From Oscillospiraceae bacterium (GTDB lineage Bacteria; Bacillota; Clostridia; Oscillospirales; Oscillospiraceae), in NCBI GenBank assembly GCA_016290695.1, contig JAEEUX010000053.1, positions 1 through 12,005 of the forward strand: a DNA stretch of 12,005 nt, in the 5' to 3' direction. How positions within the stretch are numbered: position 1 is the first letter of the stretch; every line of letters begins with the position of its first letter. This document shows, one piece after another, positions 1-7,062 of the stretch. Both the position numbers and the translations under genes were made by a program. The notes beneath the pieces were generated by a model. That model searched no databases and was not told the DNA's origin. It was given only the letters and a program-made list of their open reading frames with translations.

Positions 1-537
1 GGACCAGAGAGCAATGTCGCAGCCGTCGTCAAGAAGGCTGTATTTCCTGTCTCCCACTATCGGGAGATTTCGCGAGGAAAACTGGGCGCGAATCTGATGT
101 GTCCTGCCCGTGAGAAGCTCTATCCTCACGAGGGAAAGACCCTCGGCTTCGGCGAGGACGGAATAGTTCAAAACCGCCTCCTGTACGCCCTTTCCGGGCG
201 CCTCGGCGACGTAAGTCTTTCGCTCGCGCTTATCGCGCGCCAAAAGATCCCGCAGGGTGCCGGAGGCTTCGGCGGGTCTGCCGTGCACGACGGCGAGGTA
301 TTCTTTTTTCAAGCCGCCGTCTCTGATCTGCGCGGAAATGGCGGAAGCGGCTTCCGCGTTCAGCGCGAGAAGCATGAGCCCGCTCACGACGCGGTCGAGC
401 CGGTGAACTGTCCTGACGCAGGCTTCACCGAGCGCTTCACGCACGAGAGAGGGCATTCCGCCCGGCTCGTCCGTGGAAAGAACGCCGGCGGGCTTTATGC
501 AGACGGCAATGAGCCCGTCGCGGTAAACAGTGTCCAA
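1..537 (-). CDS. RluA-family pseudouridine synthase (partial, C-terminus beyond window)
   Basis: Converts a uridine in rRNA or tRNA to pseudouridine in the cytoplasm. The 179 codons present contain the family signature HRLDRVVSGL at about residues 41-50 (the Asp is the catalytic nucleophile), followed by a KKEYLAVV strand and LLTGRTHQIRAQF near the C-terminal part, both typical of RluA/RluC/RluD. The catalytic motif lies close to the N-terminus, so there is no S4 RNA-binding domain; this matches the short RluA-like class. The frame has two consecutive TGA stops just upstream of the codon at 535-537, so the start must be the TTG there (or an ATA before it); a weak AGG lies 10 bases upstream. 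The overlapping ATG ATG at about 543-548 reads a different, non-homologous frame. The target base cannot be told from sequence. The gene runs off the left edge. Confidence is high for family and moderate for the start. Confidence 0.9.
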   Translation of the reverse strand, partial: MDTVYRDGLIAVCIKPAGVLSTDEPGGMPSLVREALGEACVRTVHRLDRVVSGLMLLALNAEAASAISAQIRDGGLKKEYLAVVHGRPAEASGTLRDLLARDKRERKTYVAEAPGKGVQEAVLNYSVLAEAEGLSLVRIELLTGRTHQIRAQFSSRNLPIVGDRKYSLLDDGCDIALWS

Positions 538-563
538 TATTCATCATCCTATCAGCTCCACAT

Positions 564-592
564 ATTGTAACATAAAGTGTAAAATTTAACAA
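564..592 (-). promoter_or_regulatory. Sigma-A promoter of the RluA-like gene
   Basis: On the minus strand, -35 TTGTTA (587-592), a 17-base spacer and -10 TACAAT (564-569), the latter preceded by TGT, which makes an extended -10. The predicted start is near 557, giving a very short leader of about 20 bases before the TTG codon. Spacing and matches are good. No operator-like dyad was seen around it. Confidence 0.6.
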
Positions 593-751
593 GCCATATT
601 CACTGATTTTATATGATTGTTGCAAAAATGCCTTAAAAATTTTGGCAATATTCCCAAACAATTCACATTATAAACAGCATATATACAAAAATTACCTGTT
701 AAAACCCGCTTTTAAGGGTACTTTTGTGCAGGAAAAGCGTCTAAAATGCTC

Positions 752-780
752 TTGCGCCCGCCGCGGCGCTGTGCTAAATT
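752..780 (+). promoter_or_regulatory. Candidate promoter of uppP
   Basis: TTGCGC (752-757), 17 bases, then TAAATT (775-780) preceded by TGC (extended -10). The -35 matches consensus only in its first three bases, so this is tentative. It would start transcription near 787, about 48 bases before the GTG start. The rest of the 297-base spacer (538-834) is AT-rich on the left and holds no ORF with a ribosome binding site, no tRNA and no riboswitch that I recognise. Confidence 0.3.
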
Positions 781-800
781 AGATGTGTATTTCGCGCCGC
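763..800. repeat. GC-rich inverted repeat before uppP
   Basis: Perfect 7-bp arms GCGGCGC (763-769) and GCGCCGC (794-800) around a 24-base AT-rich interior. It overlaps the candidate uppP -10, so it could be an operator or, if transcription begins further left, a leader hairpin. Such a dyad can also occur by chance in GC-rich sequence. Confidence 0.35.
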
Positions 801-834
801 TTGGCGATGCAGATATTGACAGAGGTGTTGATTT

Positions 835-1689
835 GTGGAACTTAGCTTCATTGAAATAATAAAGGTCGTTTTCATCGGAATTGTCGAGGGCATTACGGAA
901 TGGCTCCCGATAAGCAGCACGGGCCATATGCTGCTCGTCGATGAATTTATACGCATCGACGCGAGCGAGAGCTTCAAGGAGATGTTCTTCGTCGTTATCC
1001 AGCTCGGCGCGATAATCGCCGTGATAATTTATTTCTGGAGGAAAATGTTTCCCTTCCAGTTTCGTGACCGGTCGAAGCCGGTCATAAGGAAGGACGTTTT
1101 CTCGATATGGTTCAAAGTCGTCGTCGCCTGCGTTCCGGGGACGGCTGTCACTCTGCTTTTTGACGATTTTATAGAGGCGCATTTGCATACTCCCGTCGTT
1201 ATCGCGGCGGCGCTCATCTTCTACGGCCTTGCGTTCATCTTCGTTGAGTCCGGCAGCAAGGGCGGCAAACGCGTCGCGCCGGGCCGCCTTTCCGCGCAGA
1301 CGATAGACGATATATCCTACAAAACCGCCCTCGCCATCGGCCTTTTCCAGATGCTTTCCATCATTCCGGGGACCTCGCGCTCCGGCTCGACGATAATCGG
1401 CGCGCTCATTATCGGCGTTTCCCGCGTCGCCGCCGCAGAATTCAGCTTTTTCCTCGCCGTCCCGGTAATCGTCGGGCTGAGCGGGATAAAGCTTTTGAAG
1501 TTCGGCCTCGCGTTTTCGTCCTCCGAGCTTGTTATCCTGCTTGTCGGCATGCTCACGGCGTTTATCGTGTCCATGCTCGCGGTAAGGTTCCTTATGTCGT
1601 ATATCAAGAAGCATGACTTCAAGGCATTTGGCGTTTACAGAATAGTTCTCGGCGCGATAGTTCTGGCGTATTTTCTGCTTATCGCTTAG
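835..1689 (+). CDS. uppP: Undecaprenyl-diphosphatase UppP (BacA family)
   Basis: Integral membrane enzyme that removes a phosphate from undecaprenyl diphosphate to regenerate the lipid carrier for peptidoglycan and other wall polymers; it can contribute to bacitracin resistance. The 284-aa length is normal for the family. Seen directly: the N-terminal signature EGITEWLPISSTGHM at residues 18-32 (the Glu-rich active-site motif), IQLGAI in the next helix, and the second catalytic motif PGTSRSGST at 178-186, with several hydrophobic helices between and after them. The start is GTG at 835: an in-frame TGA lies at 829-831 and GAGGTG sits 7 bases upstream. The stop is directly adjacent to the stop of the convergent LysR gene, so no terminator can fit between them. 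Family assignment is near certain. Confidence 0.96.
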   Translation: MELSFIEIIKVVFIGIVEGITEWLPISSTGHMLLVDEFIRIDASESFKEMFFVVIQLGAIIAVIIYFWRKMFPFQFRDRSKPVIRKDVFSIWFKVVVACVPGTAVTLLFDDFIEAHLHTPVVIAAALIFYGLAFIFVESGSKGGKRVAPGRLSAQTIDDISYKTALAIGLFQMLSIIPGTSRSGSTIIGALIIGVSRVAAAEFSFFLAVPVIVGLSGIKLLKFGLAFSSSELVILLVGMLTAFIVSMLAVRFLMSYIKKHDFKAFGVYRIVLGAIVLAYFLLIA

Positions 1690-2571
1690 TCAGTCCCAGA
1701 ATTTAATGAACTCCGCCGCTGCGGGCGAAAGAGCCACGTTTTTCATCGCGCAGACGGAGAGGCTGCGGCCCGGGATCTGCGGCGAGGTCTTTATCTCGCG
1801 CAGCGTCCCGTTTTCGAGTGCCGCGTGCGCGAATTCGCGCGTTACGCAGGCTACGCCCAGCCCTATTTCGGCCAGGTCTACGAGCAGCTCATGGCTGCAA
1901 AGCTCGATTTCCGGCCTCAATACCGCGCCGTTTGCCATAAAAAACTTCTCAAGGAAGCGCCGCGCACTCGATTTGCGCTCCAAAAGCAGCAGCGGGAACG
2001 CCGATAGCTCGGCAACGCTGTAACTGCGCGAAAAATCGCAGCCGTAATCGCGCGAGGCGACGAAAATGTTGTGTGTGTCGAGGCAGTGGCGCAACGTGAG
2101 TGCGGAGCTGTCCTCGGGCGTGCTGGCAAAGGCTATGTCCACCTGCCCGTTTTGCAGCATTTTCAGAACCTCGAAGCTCGTGGCGTTGAGCACCTTGAGC
2201 GCAACGGAGGGATAGGCACTGTGGAAGCGCTGCAGATACGGCAAAAGCACGAAGCGCGTGACTGTGTCGCTCGCGCCGATGACGAGCTCTCCCGTTTTCA
2301 GCTCCAGCGTCTGCGATATTTTCTCCTCTCCCGCCCTGATAAGACCCATCGCGCTCCTTACGTAATCGTAAAGGAGCGAGCCTTCATTTGTGAGCGCAAC
2401 GCCGCGGTGACTGCGGACGAAAAGGCGGATTTGAAGCTGGTCCTCAAGCTGCCGGAGCGACTGGCTCACGGCGGACTGAGAGATATACAGTGCCTTCGCT
2501 GCGCCCGAGACGCTCCCTTCATCCGCGACAGTCTGGAATATTCTGTAAAGTTCGAGCTTTGCGTTCGGCAT
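1690..2571 (-). CDS. LysR-type transcriptional regulator
   Basis: DNA-binding regulator of 293 aa, the usual length for the family. An N-terminal winged helix-turn-helix at about residues 4-63 is clear (GSVSGAAKAL, ISQSAVSQSLRQLEDQL, then LFVRSHRGVALTNEG), followed by the linker helix and a periplasmic-binding-protein-like effector domain beginning near LVIGASDTV and running to the C-terminus. The ATG at 2569-2571 has GGAGG 7 bases upstream. It is transcribed divergently from the CofE-like gene, and a perfect dyad lies 25-47 bases upstream of its own start. That is the usual LysR layout in which the protein represses itself and controls the divergent neighbour in response to a small ligand. 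The ligand is unknown. Its stop touches the uppP stop. Confidence 0.95.
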   Translation of the reverse strand: MPNAKLELYRIFQTVADEGSVSGAAKALYISQSAVSQSLRQLEDQLQIRLFVRSHRGVALTNEGSLLYDYVRSAMGLIRAGEEKISQTLELKTGELVIGASDTVTRFVLLPYLQRFHSAYPSVALKVLNATSFEVLKMLQNGQVDIAFASTPEDSSALTLRHCLDTHNIFVASRDYGCDFSRSYSVAELSAFPLLLLERKSSARRFLEKFFMANGAVLRPEIELCSHELLVDLAEIGLGVACVTREFAHAALENGTLREIKTSPQIPGRSLSVCAMKNVALSPAAAEFIKFWD

Positions 2572-2595
2572 AATGCTGCCTCCAATCTTTCGGCT

Positions 2596-2618
2596 TTGCT
2601 TATATAAAGCATAAGCAA
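2596..2618. promoter_or_regulatory. Probable LysR operator in the divergent spacer
   Basis: Perfect inverted repeat TTGCTTAT (2596-2603), a 7-base interior, then ATAAGCAA (2611-2618). The inner TAT-N7-ATA is exactly the T-N11-A form expected for LysR-family binding sites. Its centre lies about 54 bases upstream of the predicted start of the CofE-like transcript, suitable for activation, and it also sits close to the LysR gene start, suitable for autoregulation. Confidence 0.7.
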
Positions 2619-2625
2619 TATATAT

Positions 2626-2654
2626 TTTACTAATGGACTATACTATATTATAAT
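2626..2654 (+). promoter_or_regulatory. Sigma-A promoter of the CofE-like gene
   Basis: -35 TTTACT (2626-2631), 17-base spacer, and perfect -10 TATAAT (2649-2654), giving a start near 2661. The -35 is imperfect (4 of 6) and the dyad at 2596-2618 lies just upstream, so activator dependence is plausible. Confidence 0.6.
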
Positions 2655-2660
2655 ATTATA

Positions 2661-2676
2661 GCTTGCTGTGGCAAGC
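2661..2676. repeat. Short hairpin at the start of the CofE-like transcript
   Basis: GCTTGC (2661-2666), loop TGTG, GCAAGC (2671-2676): a perfect 6-bp stem beginning at the predicted transcription start. There is no following T-tract, so it is not a terminator. It could stabilise the 5' end of the mRNA or be a second regulatory site; its half-site shares GCTT/AAGC bases with the upstream dyad. Confidence 0.4.
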
Positions 2677-2707
2677 ACTGATTAAAAAACGTTAGGAGCG
2701 ATTTATC

Positions 2708-3907
2708 ATGAGCAGAACTCTCGGCACTATATCTCGCGGCGTCCGCGCGCCCATTTTCCGCGAGGGCGACGACATTGTAAAGGGAACGGTGGAGTCTGTT
2801 CTTCGCGCTTTAAAGGAAAATAACATCGAGGCGCATGACCGCGACGTCGTTGCGGTTACGGAATCCGTCGTGGCGCGCACGCAGGGCAATTACGCCACCG
2901 TCGAACAGATCGCGGAGGACGTCCGCCAAAAGACCGGCGGCGGAACCGTCGGCGTATGCTTCCCAATCCTCAGCCGCAACCGTTTTTCCGTCCTGCTTAC
3001 GGGCATTGCCATGGGCGTGAAGAAGCTCGTCCTCATGCTCAGCTATCCCTCCGACGAGGTGGGCAACCATCTTATCAGCATGGACGAGCTGGACGAGAAG
3101 GGCATCGACCCCTGGCGCGACGTGCTCACGCTTGAGCAGTTCCGCGCAAACTTCGGCAAGGTCGTGCATCCCTTCACCGGCGTAGACTACGTCGAGTATT
3201 ATTCCGAGCTCGTCAAGGCGGCGGGCGCGGAGGTCGAGCTCGTTTTCGCAAACCGCGTCCAGACCATCCTTAACTATACCGATACTGTCATAACCTGCGA
3301 TATCCATACGCGCGAGCGCAGCAAGCGCCTTCTCCGCCGCGCCGGCGCGAAGGTCGTCCTCGGCCTCGACGATATCCTCACCTCCTCGGTTAACGGCAGC
3401 GGCTATAACGCCGAATACGGCCTCCTCGGCAGCAACAAGGCCGACGATAAGCGCGTAAAGCTCTTCCCGAGAGACACTATGGCAGTCGCCGAGGCGATAG
3501 GCAAGATGATGAGCGAGGCCACGGGCAAGACCATCGAAGCCATGATTTACGGCGACGGCGCGTTCAAGGATCCCGTGGGCAAAATCTGGGAGCTGGCCGA
3601 CCCCGTCGTTTCCCCCGGCTACACGAAGGGCCTTGTCGGAACGCCGAACGAGCTCAAGCTCAAGTATCTTGCGGATAACGAGTTCGGCAGCCTCAGCGGC
3701 GAGGAGCTTCAGAAGGCCGTCGCGCAGAAGATACGCGAGAAGGACGCAAAAACCAGCCTCGTCGGCAACATGGTGAGCGAGGGCACGACCCCGCGCCACC
3801 TCACCGACCTTATCGGCTCCCTCTGCGACCTCACCAGCGGCAGCGGAGACAAGGGAACCCCCATCATTTACATCCAGGGTTATTTCGATAACTATACGAA
3901 CGACTGA
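2708..3907 (+). CDS. Coenzyme F420-0:L-glutamate ligase-like protein (CofE/PF01996 family)
   Basis: 399 aa with no signal peptide or membrane segment. The N-terminal part resembles the F420 gamma-glutamyl ligase fold: HDRDVVAVTESVVARTQGN at about residues 43-61 matches the family's D-V-V-V-(T/A)-x-K-V-V-S-K-x-E-G-x strand-loop, but Lys and Glu positions differ (ARTQG here). Later blocks include CDIHTRERSKRLLRRAGAKV, SSVNGSGYNAEYGLLGSNK and an acidic block YGDGAFKDPVGKIWELAD, typical of the longer (about 400 aa) clostridial members. True CofE adds glutamate to F420-0. No other F420 gene (cofC, cofD, fbiC) is in the window, and Clostridia generally lack F420, so the real acceptor may differ; a gamma-glutamylation or folate-related role has been proposed for some COG1478 proteins in bacteria. 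Start ATG has AGGAG 9 bases upstream. Function beyond family is inference. Confidence 0.75.
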   Translation: MSRTLGTISRGVRAPIFREGDDIVKGTVESVLRALKENNIEAHDRDVVAVTESVVARTQGNYATVEQIAEDVRQKTGGGTVGVCFPILSRNRFSVLLTGIAMGVKKLVLMLSYPSDEVGNHLISMDELDEKGIDPWRDVLTLEQFRANFGKVVHPFTGVDYVEYYSELVKAAGAEVELVFANRVQTILNYTDTVITCDIHTRERSKRLLRRAGAKVVLGLDDILTSSVNGSGYNAEYGLLGSNKADDKRVKLFPRDTMAVAEAIGKMMSEATGKTIEAMIYGDGAFKDPVGKIWELADPVVSPGYTKGLVGTPNELKLKYLADNEFGSLSGEELQKAVAQKIREKDAKTSLVGNMVSEGTTPRHLTDLIGSLCDLTSGSGDKGTPIIYIQGYFDNYTND

Positions 3908-3921
3908 GCGAACGCATAACG

Positions 3922-3954
3922 AACGCCGTATATCCAAAACGGATATGCGGCGTT
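3922..3954. terminator. Shared hairpin between the CofE-like gene and trkH
   Basis: A 14-bp stem (3922-3935 with 3941-3954, one G-T pair at 3929/3947) closes a 5-base loop. On the plus strand it is followed by GTTTCATCTTATTTA, a loose T-rich tail that could terminate the CofE-like transcript. On the minus strand the tail is poorer in T. It lies 14 bases after one stop and 5 bases before the other, filling nearly all of the 52-base convergent spacer. Confidence 0.7.
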
Positions 3955-3959
3955 TCATC

Positions 3960-5414
3960 TTATTTATGCTTCCACGCTTCGGGGTTGAGGAGCATAAGTA
4001 TGGGGAAAATTTCAAGCCTTCCGGCGAGCATGTCGAATATCAGGACGAGCTTTGACAGGGCGCCGTAGCCTGCGTAGCTGCACGTCGGCCCGACGCTTTC
4101 GAGGCCGGGGCCTATATTATTGAAGCAGGCGAAGACGGCGGAAATATTCGTCGCAGGGGAAAAGCCATCGAAGGAAATGATAATGAAGCTCAGCACCATG
4201 ATTATGACGTAGGCGGAAAGGTAGGCGTTCGTATTTTCGAGGACGCGCTCATTTATCGCGCCGCCGCTGACCTTTATCGTCTGCACGCGCTGCGGGTGCA
4301 GCAGGAGCCGGACGTTGCGCTTGAGGCATTTGAAAAGCAGCAGCACGCGCGCGCATTTTATTCCGCCGCCCGTGCTTCCCGCGCAGGCGCCGACGAGCAT
4401 GAGCGAAAGCAGAATTGCCTTTGAAAAGCTGGGCCAAAGGTCAAAATCCGCCGTGGAATAGCCCGTCGTCGTGATAATACTCGCGACCTGGAAGAACGCG
4501 TGGCGCAGCGTTTCCTCAAAACTCGGGTAGAGCGAACGGATATTGAAGGCTATGAGCGCGACGCTTACGAGCACAGTTCCGAAATAAAAACGCAGCTCCT
4601 CATCGCGCACGACGGCGCGAATGCGCCGCAGCAGGAGCAGGTAGTAGCAAGTGAAATTCACGCCGAAGAGCAGCATGAACACCGTACAGACGTTCTGAAT
4701 AAACGGGCTGTACCCGGCGATGCTGCTGTTAACGAGGCCGAAGCCGCCGGTTCCCGCCGTTCCGAAGGCGATACAAATCGCCTCAAAGACGCTGAGCCCG
4801 CCGAAAAAGAGGAACAAAAAGTCGAGAATCGTGAGGCCGATGTAGATTAAATAAAGAATAAGAGCAGTTTCGCGCATTCGCGGGACGAGCTTGCCAACGT
4901 TAGGCCCGGGGCTTTCCGCGCGCAGAAGATGCATGGTGAAGCCGTCGCTCCTGCCGCTCACGGGGATGACCGCGAGCAGGAAAACGAGTATCCCCATGCC
5001 GCCGAGCCAGTGGCTGAAGCTGCGCCAGAAGAGGATGCCGCGCGGCTGGTCGCCCACAAAATCGAGGATGGAGGCTCCAGTCGTCGTGAAGCCGGAGACT
5101 ATCTCGAAGAGAGCGTCGATAAAGCGCGGGATAACGCCGGAAATCCAGAAGGGAAGGCAGCCGAAAAGACTCATCGCGAGCCAGCCGAAGGCGACGCAGA
5201 CAAAGCCCTCCCTGGCGTAAAAGCGCTGGTTTGCGCTGCGGCCGATATAGCCGAGCGGAGCCGCCGCCAGGAGCGCCGCGACGATGCTGAGGAAGAAGGC
5301 GAAGCCCGCCGTCATGTCCCCGTCGCAGAGGCATATTATCGCAGGAGGAAGCATAAACGCCGCCTCCAGCGCGAGGATCAGGGCGATGATGCGCCCCACC
5401 ATTTTATAATTCAT
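3960..5414 (-). CDS. trkH: Trk-type potassium uptake channel subunit TrkH
   Basis: Membrane-embedded K+ translocating subunit of 484 aa, normal for TrkH/KtrB proteins. Four pore-loop (MPM) repeats are visible with their selectivity-filter glycines: FTTTGAS near residues 109-115, FGTAGTGGF near 217-225, ITTTGYS near 314-320 and FNNIGPG near 431-437. Hydrophobic helices surround each. A Gly-rich stretch GSTGGGIKCARV at about 346-357 and the Lys/Arg residues following it match the intramembrane loop region of TrkH proteins. It lies 13 bases after the trkA stop and is probably translated from the same mRNA; its own ribosome binding site is weak (AAGG within TAAGGCCG), consistent with translational coupling. 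TrkA gates it by binding nucleotides on the cytoplasmic side. Confidence 0.96.
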   Translation of the reverse strand: MNYKMVGRIIALILALEAAFMLPPAIICLCDGDMTAGFAFFLSIVAALLAAAPLGYIGRSANQRFYAREGFVCVAFGWLAMSLFGCLPFWISGVIPRFIDALFEIVSGFTTTGASILDFVGDQPRGILFWRSFSHWLGGMGILVFLLAVIPVSGRSDGFTMHLLRAESPGPNVGKLVPRMRETALILYLIYIGLTILDFLFLFFGGLSVFEAICIAFGTAGTGGFGLVNSSIAGYSPFIQNVCTVFMLLFGVNFTCYYLLLLRRIRAVVRDEELRFYFGTVLVSVALIAFNIRSLYPSFEETLRHAFFQVASIITTTGYSTADFDLWPSFSKAILLSLMLVGACAGSTGGGIKCARVLLLFKCLKRNVRLLLHPQRVQTIKVSGGAINERVLENTNAYLSAYVIIMVLSFIIISFDGFSPATNISAVFACFNNIGPGLESVGPTCSYAGYGALSKLVLIFDMLAGRLEIFPILMLLNPEAWKHK

Positions 5415-5427
5415 ATTCTACACGGCC

Positions 5428-6786
5428 TTATTCAAAGATGTCGTTTAGCTGGTAAATAATATTGTCGTTATCCGTGACGATGATGAGCGTATCGCCCACG
5501 GAGAAGCTGGATTCGCCGTTCGGAATGATGAAGTCCCGCCCGTGGATTATGCAGGCGATGAGCACGCCGCGGCGCAGCTTGAGCGTTTTAAGCGGTTCGC
5601 CGCAGTGCTTCGTCGCACTGTCGGCGCGAAACTCCATTGCCTCGGCGTGCCCGTCCGCTATGGAATGGACGGAGAGCGCTGCGCCCGTTTGGTTGCGCAT
5701 GGCGCGGACGTAGCGCACGATGTTGCTGCAGCAAAGCTCGCGCGGGCATATTACGCTGCCGAGAGGGAGCGCGTCGAGCATGGTGCTGTTTTCAAGGCGG
5801 CCGAGCTTCGTGATTATCTGCTTCACGCCGTGGTGGTCGGCATAGAGCGAGGCGAGGATGTTCAGCTCGTCGAGCCCTGTTAGGGATATCATTGTATCGC
5901 AGCTTTCTATGCCCTCACTGTTGAGGACGTTCTGGTCGCTCGCGTCGCCGTTTATTATGCATGCCGAGGGCAGGAGGTTAGCCAGCTCGACGCAGCGGTC
6001 CCTGTCCTTTTCGATGATGGAAACGGATATGCCGCTCTTTTCGAGCTGGTTAGCCAGGTAATAGCTGATCCTGCCGCCGCCGACTATCAGCACGCGGCTT
6101 ACCTTTTTCGTGAGGATGCCGAGACTTTTGAGCAGGATTTCAAGGTTATTCGAGGGCGCGGTGACGAAGATACGGTCATTCTCGCGCAGAATGAAGCTGC
6201 CGGACGGGGTTATCGCCCTTCCGTCGCGCAAAACGGCGCAGACGAGGACGCGGCAGCCGACGATAGAATTGAGCTCGATGAGCGATTTGTTTTTTATGCG
6301 GCTCGTTTCGTCCACTCTAAGCTCGACTATCTCCACCTTGCCGCGCGCGAAGGAATCGCGCTTGAGGAAGCCGGGATAACGCAGCAGGCGTTCAATCTCC
6401 GTTGCCGCCTGACGCTCCGGGTTCACTGCGAGGGAGAGCGCGAAAAGATCGCGCATGGAATAAATCTGCTCGGCGTATTCGGGGCTTCTGATGCGGGCTA
6501 TTGTGTGGATGGAGGGGTTCAGACCGTGCGCCGTCATGCAGCAGAGCAGGTTCACCTCGTCGGCGTTCGTAACGGCGATGAGAAGGTCCGCCTCCTGAAT
6601 GTTCGCCTGCTTGAGAACATCCATTGCCGCGCAGTTGCCCTGAACGGCAATAACGTCGTAACGCTCTATGCTCGATTCCAGCACGCGCTGATTTGAGTCT
6701 ATGATGGTGAGGTCGCAGTTTTCGGCGCTTAGCTGGCGGGTAAGCGTTTCGCCCACCTTTCCGTCTCCCGCTATGATTATCTTCAA
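5428..6786 (-). CDS. trkA: Trk potassium uptake regulatory subunit TrkA
   Basis: Cytoplasmic nucleotide-binding (RCK/KTN) subunit that assembles on TrkH and controls K+ flux. The 452-aa length is that of the full two-repeat form. Repeat one has the Rossmann motif GDGKVG at residues 7-12 with the acidic Asp30 at the end of strand 2. Repeat two has GGGRIS at 236-241 with Glu259, its third glycine replaced. Each is followed by a TrkA_C (RCK_C) domain at about 145-212 and 370-450. The start is TTG at 6784-6786, giving MKIIIAGDGKVG, the canonical N-terminus; AAGGA lies about 10 bases upstream and no in-frame ATG or GTG fits better. First gene of a trkA-trkH operon with its own promoter about 60 bases upstream. 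Confidence 0.96.
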   Translation of the reverse strand: MKIIIAGDGKVGETLTRQLSAENCDLTIIDSNQRVLESSIERYDVIAVQGNCAAMDVLKQANIQEADLLIAVTNADEVNLLCCMTAHGLNPSIHTIARIRSPEYAEQIYSMRDLFALSLAVNPERQAATEIERLLRYPGFLKRDSFARGKVEIVELRVDETSRIKNKSLIELNSIVGCRVLVCAVLRDGRAITPSGSFILRENDRIFVTAPSNNLEILLKSLGILTKKVSRVLIVGGGRISYYLANQLEKSGISVSIIEKDRDRCVELANLLPSACIINGDASDQNVLNSEGIESCDTMISLTGLDELNILASLYADHHGVKQIITKLGRLENSTMLDALPLGSVICPRELCCSNIVRYVRAMRNQTGAALSVHSIADGHAEAMEFRADSATKHCGEPLKTLKLRRGVLIACIIHGRDFIIPNGESSFSVGDTLIIVTDNDNIIYQLNDIFE

Positions 6787-6847
6787 GGAAAATCAGTCCT
6801 TTACAGGAATTTCTTCCGCTGCATACAGCCAGCAGTTATTATTACTT

Positions 6848-6876
6848 ACTATATAACATAAATGAAAAAATTGCAA
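6848..6876 (-). promoter_or_regulatory. Sigma-A promoter of the trkA-trkH operon
   Basis: Minus strand: -35 TTGCAA (6871-6876), 17-base spacer, -10 TATAGT (6848-6853), start near 6841. The leader of about 55 bases contains a small stem GCTG-TATG-CAGC but is too short for a c-di-AMP riboswitch of the kind that controls many Firmicute K+ transporters. Confidence 0.6.
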
Positions 6877-7020
6877 CTTATTCGGAATAAAATGGTAAAA
6901 ATGAGAATGAACGGACGGGCGTTTTTAGCTAATAGAACAAAAATGCAAGCAGCAAAAGGCAAAAATAAACAAAATTTTTCAAAGACTGTAAATGAGGGTG
7001 CAATTTATGAAATCATATTG

Positions 7021-7026
7021 TATAAT
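7021..7026 (+). promoter_or_regulatory. -10 element upstream of the Hpt gene
   Basis: A perfect TATAAT lies 22 bases before the ribosome binding site. The hexamer 17 bases upstream (GTGCAA, 6998-7003) matches the -35 consensus only in three positions, so the promoter is weak or activator dependent if real. The remaining spacer from 6787 to 7020 is AT-rich and shows no further gene. Confidence 0.4.
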
Positions 7027-7045
7027 AAGTATGGAAAAGTATCCA

Positions 7046-7053
7046 AAGGAGGG
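7046..7053 (+). promoter_or_regulatory. Ribosome binding site deciding the Hpt start
   Basis: AAGGAGGG is followed by two possible in-frame ATGs, at 7057 (4 bases after GGAGG) and at 7063 (10 bases after). The first is too close for efficient initiation, so 7063 is preferred; the difference is two residues. The long upstream extension to an ATG at 6862 has no ribosome binding site. Confidence 0.6.
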
Positions 7054-7062
7054 TGCATGTTT

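Noticed and set aside
97..570. 157-codon plus-strand frame at the left edge
   Set aside because: The complementary strand encodes an RluA-family protein with its catalytic HRLD motif and a promoter; this frame has no ribosome binding site.
437..661. Minus-strand frame using the ATG ATG just upstream of the RluA-like start
   Set aside because: Reads out of frame with the pseudouridine synthase and encodes Arg/His-rich sequence without homology; the TTG start is preferred.
816..821. TTGACA before uppP
   Set aside because: It lies 14 bases before the GTG start, so any promoter from it would start inside the gene.
712..1614. 300-codon antisense frame over uppP
   Set aside because: Very charged, low-complexity translation opposite a certain UppP gene; the complement of membrane-protein codons gives such frames.
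2661..2690. Hairpin in the LysR/CofE-like spacer as a terminator
   Set aside because: No T-tract follows on either strand and no gene ends there.
2810..4015. 401-codon open frame antisense to the CofE-like gene and the trkH end
   Set aside because: Lies opposite a clearly homologous gene, is Ala/Glu/Val-rich as expected for the complement of GC-rich codons, and resembles no family; a shadow frame.
6787..6847. Possible c-di-AMP (ydaO-type) riboswitch before trkA
   Set aside because: The leader is only about 55 bases and lacks the conserved core; a ydaO element is much longer.
6862..7062. N-terminal extension of the Hpt protein
   Set aside because: No ribosome binding site at 6862, AT-rich Lys/Asn-rich content, contains a TATAAT box, and a strong AAGGAGGG lies right before the Hpt domain.
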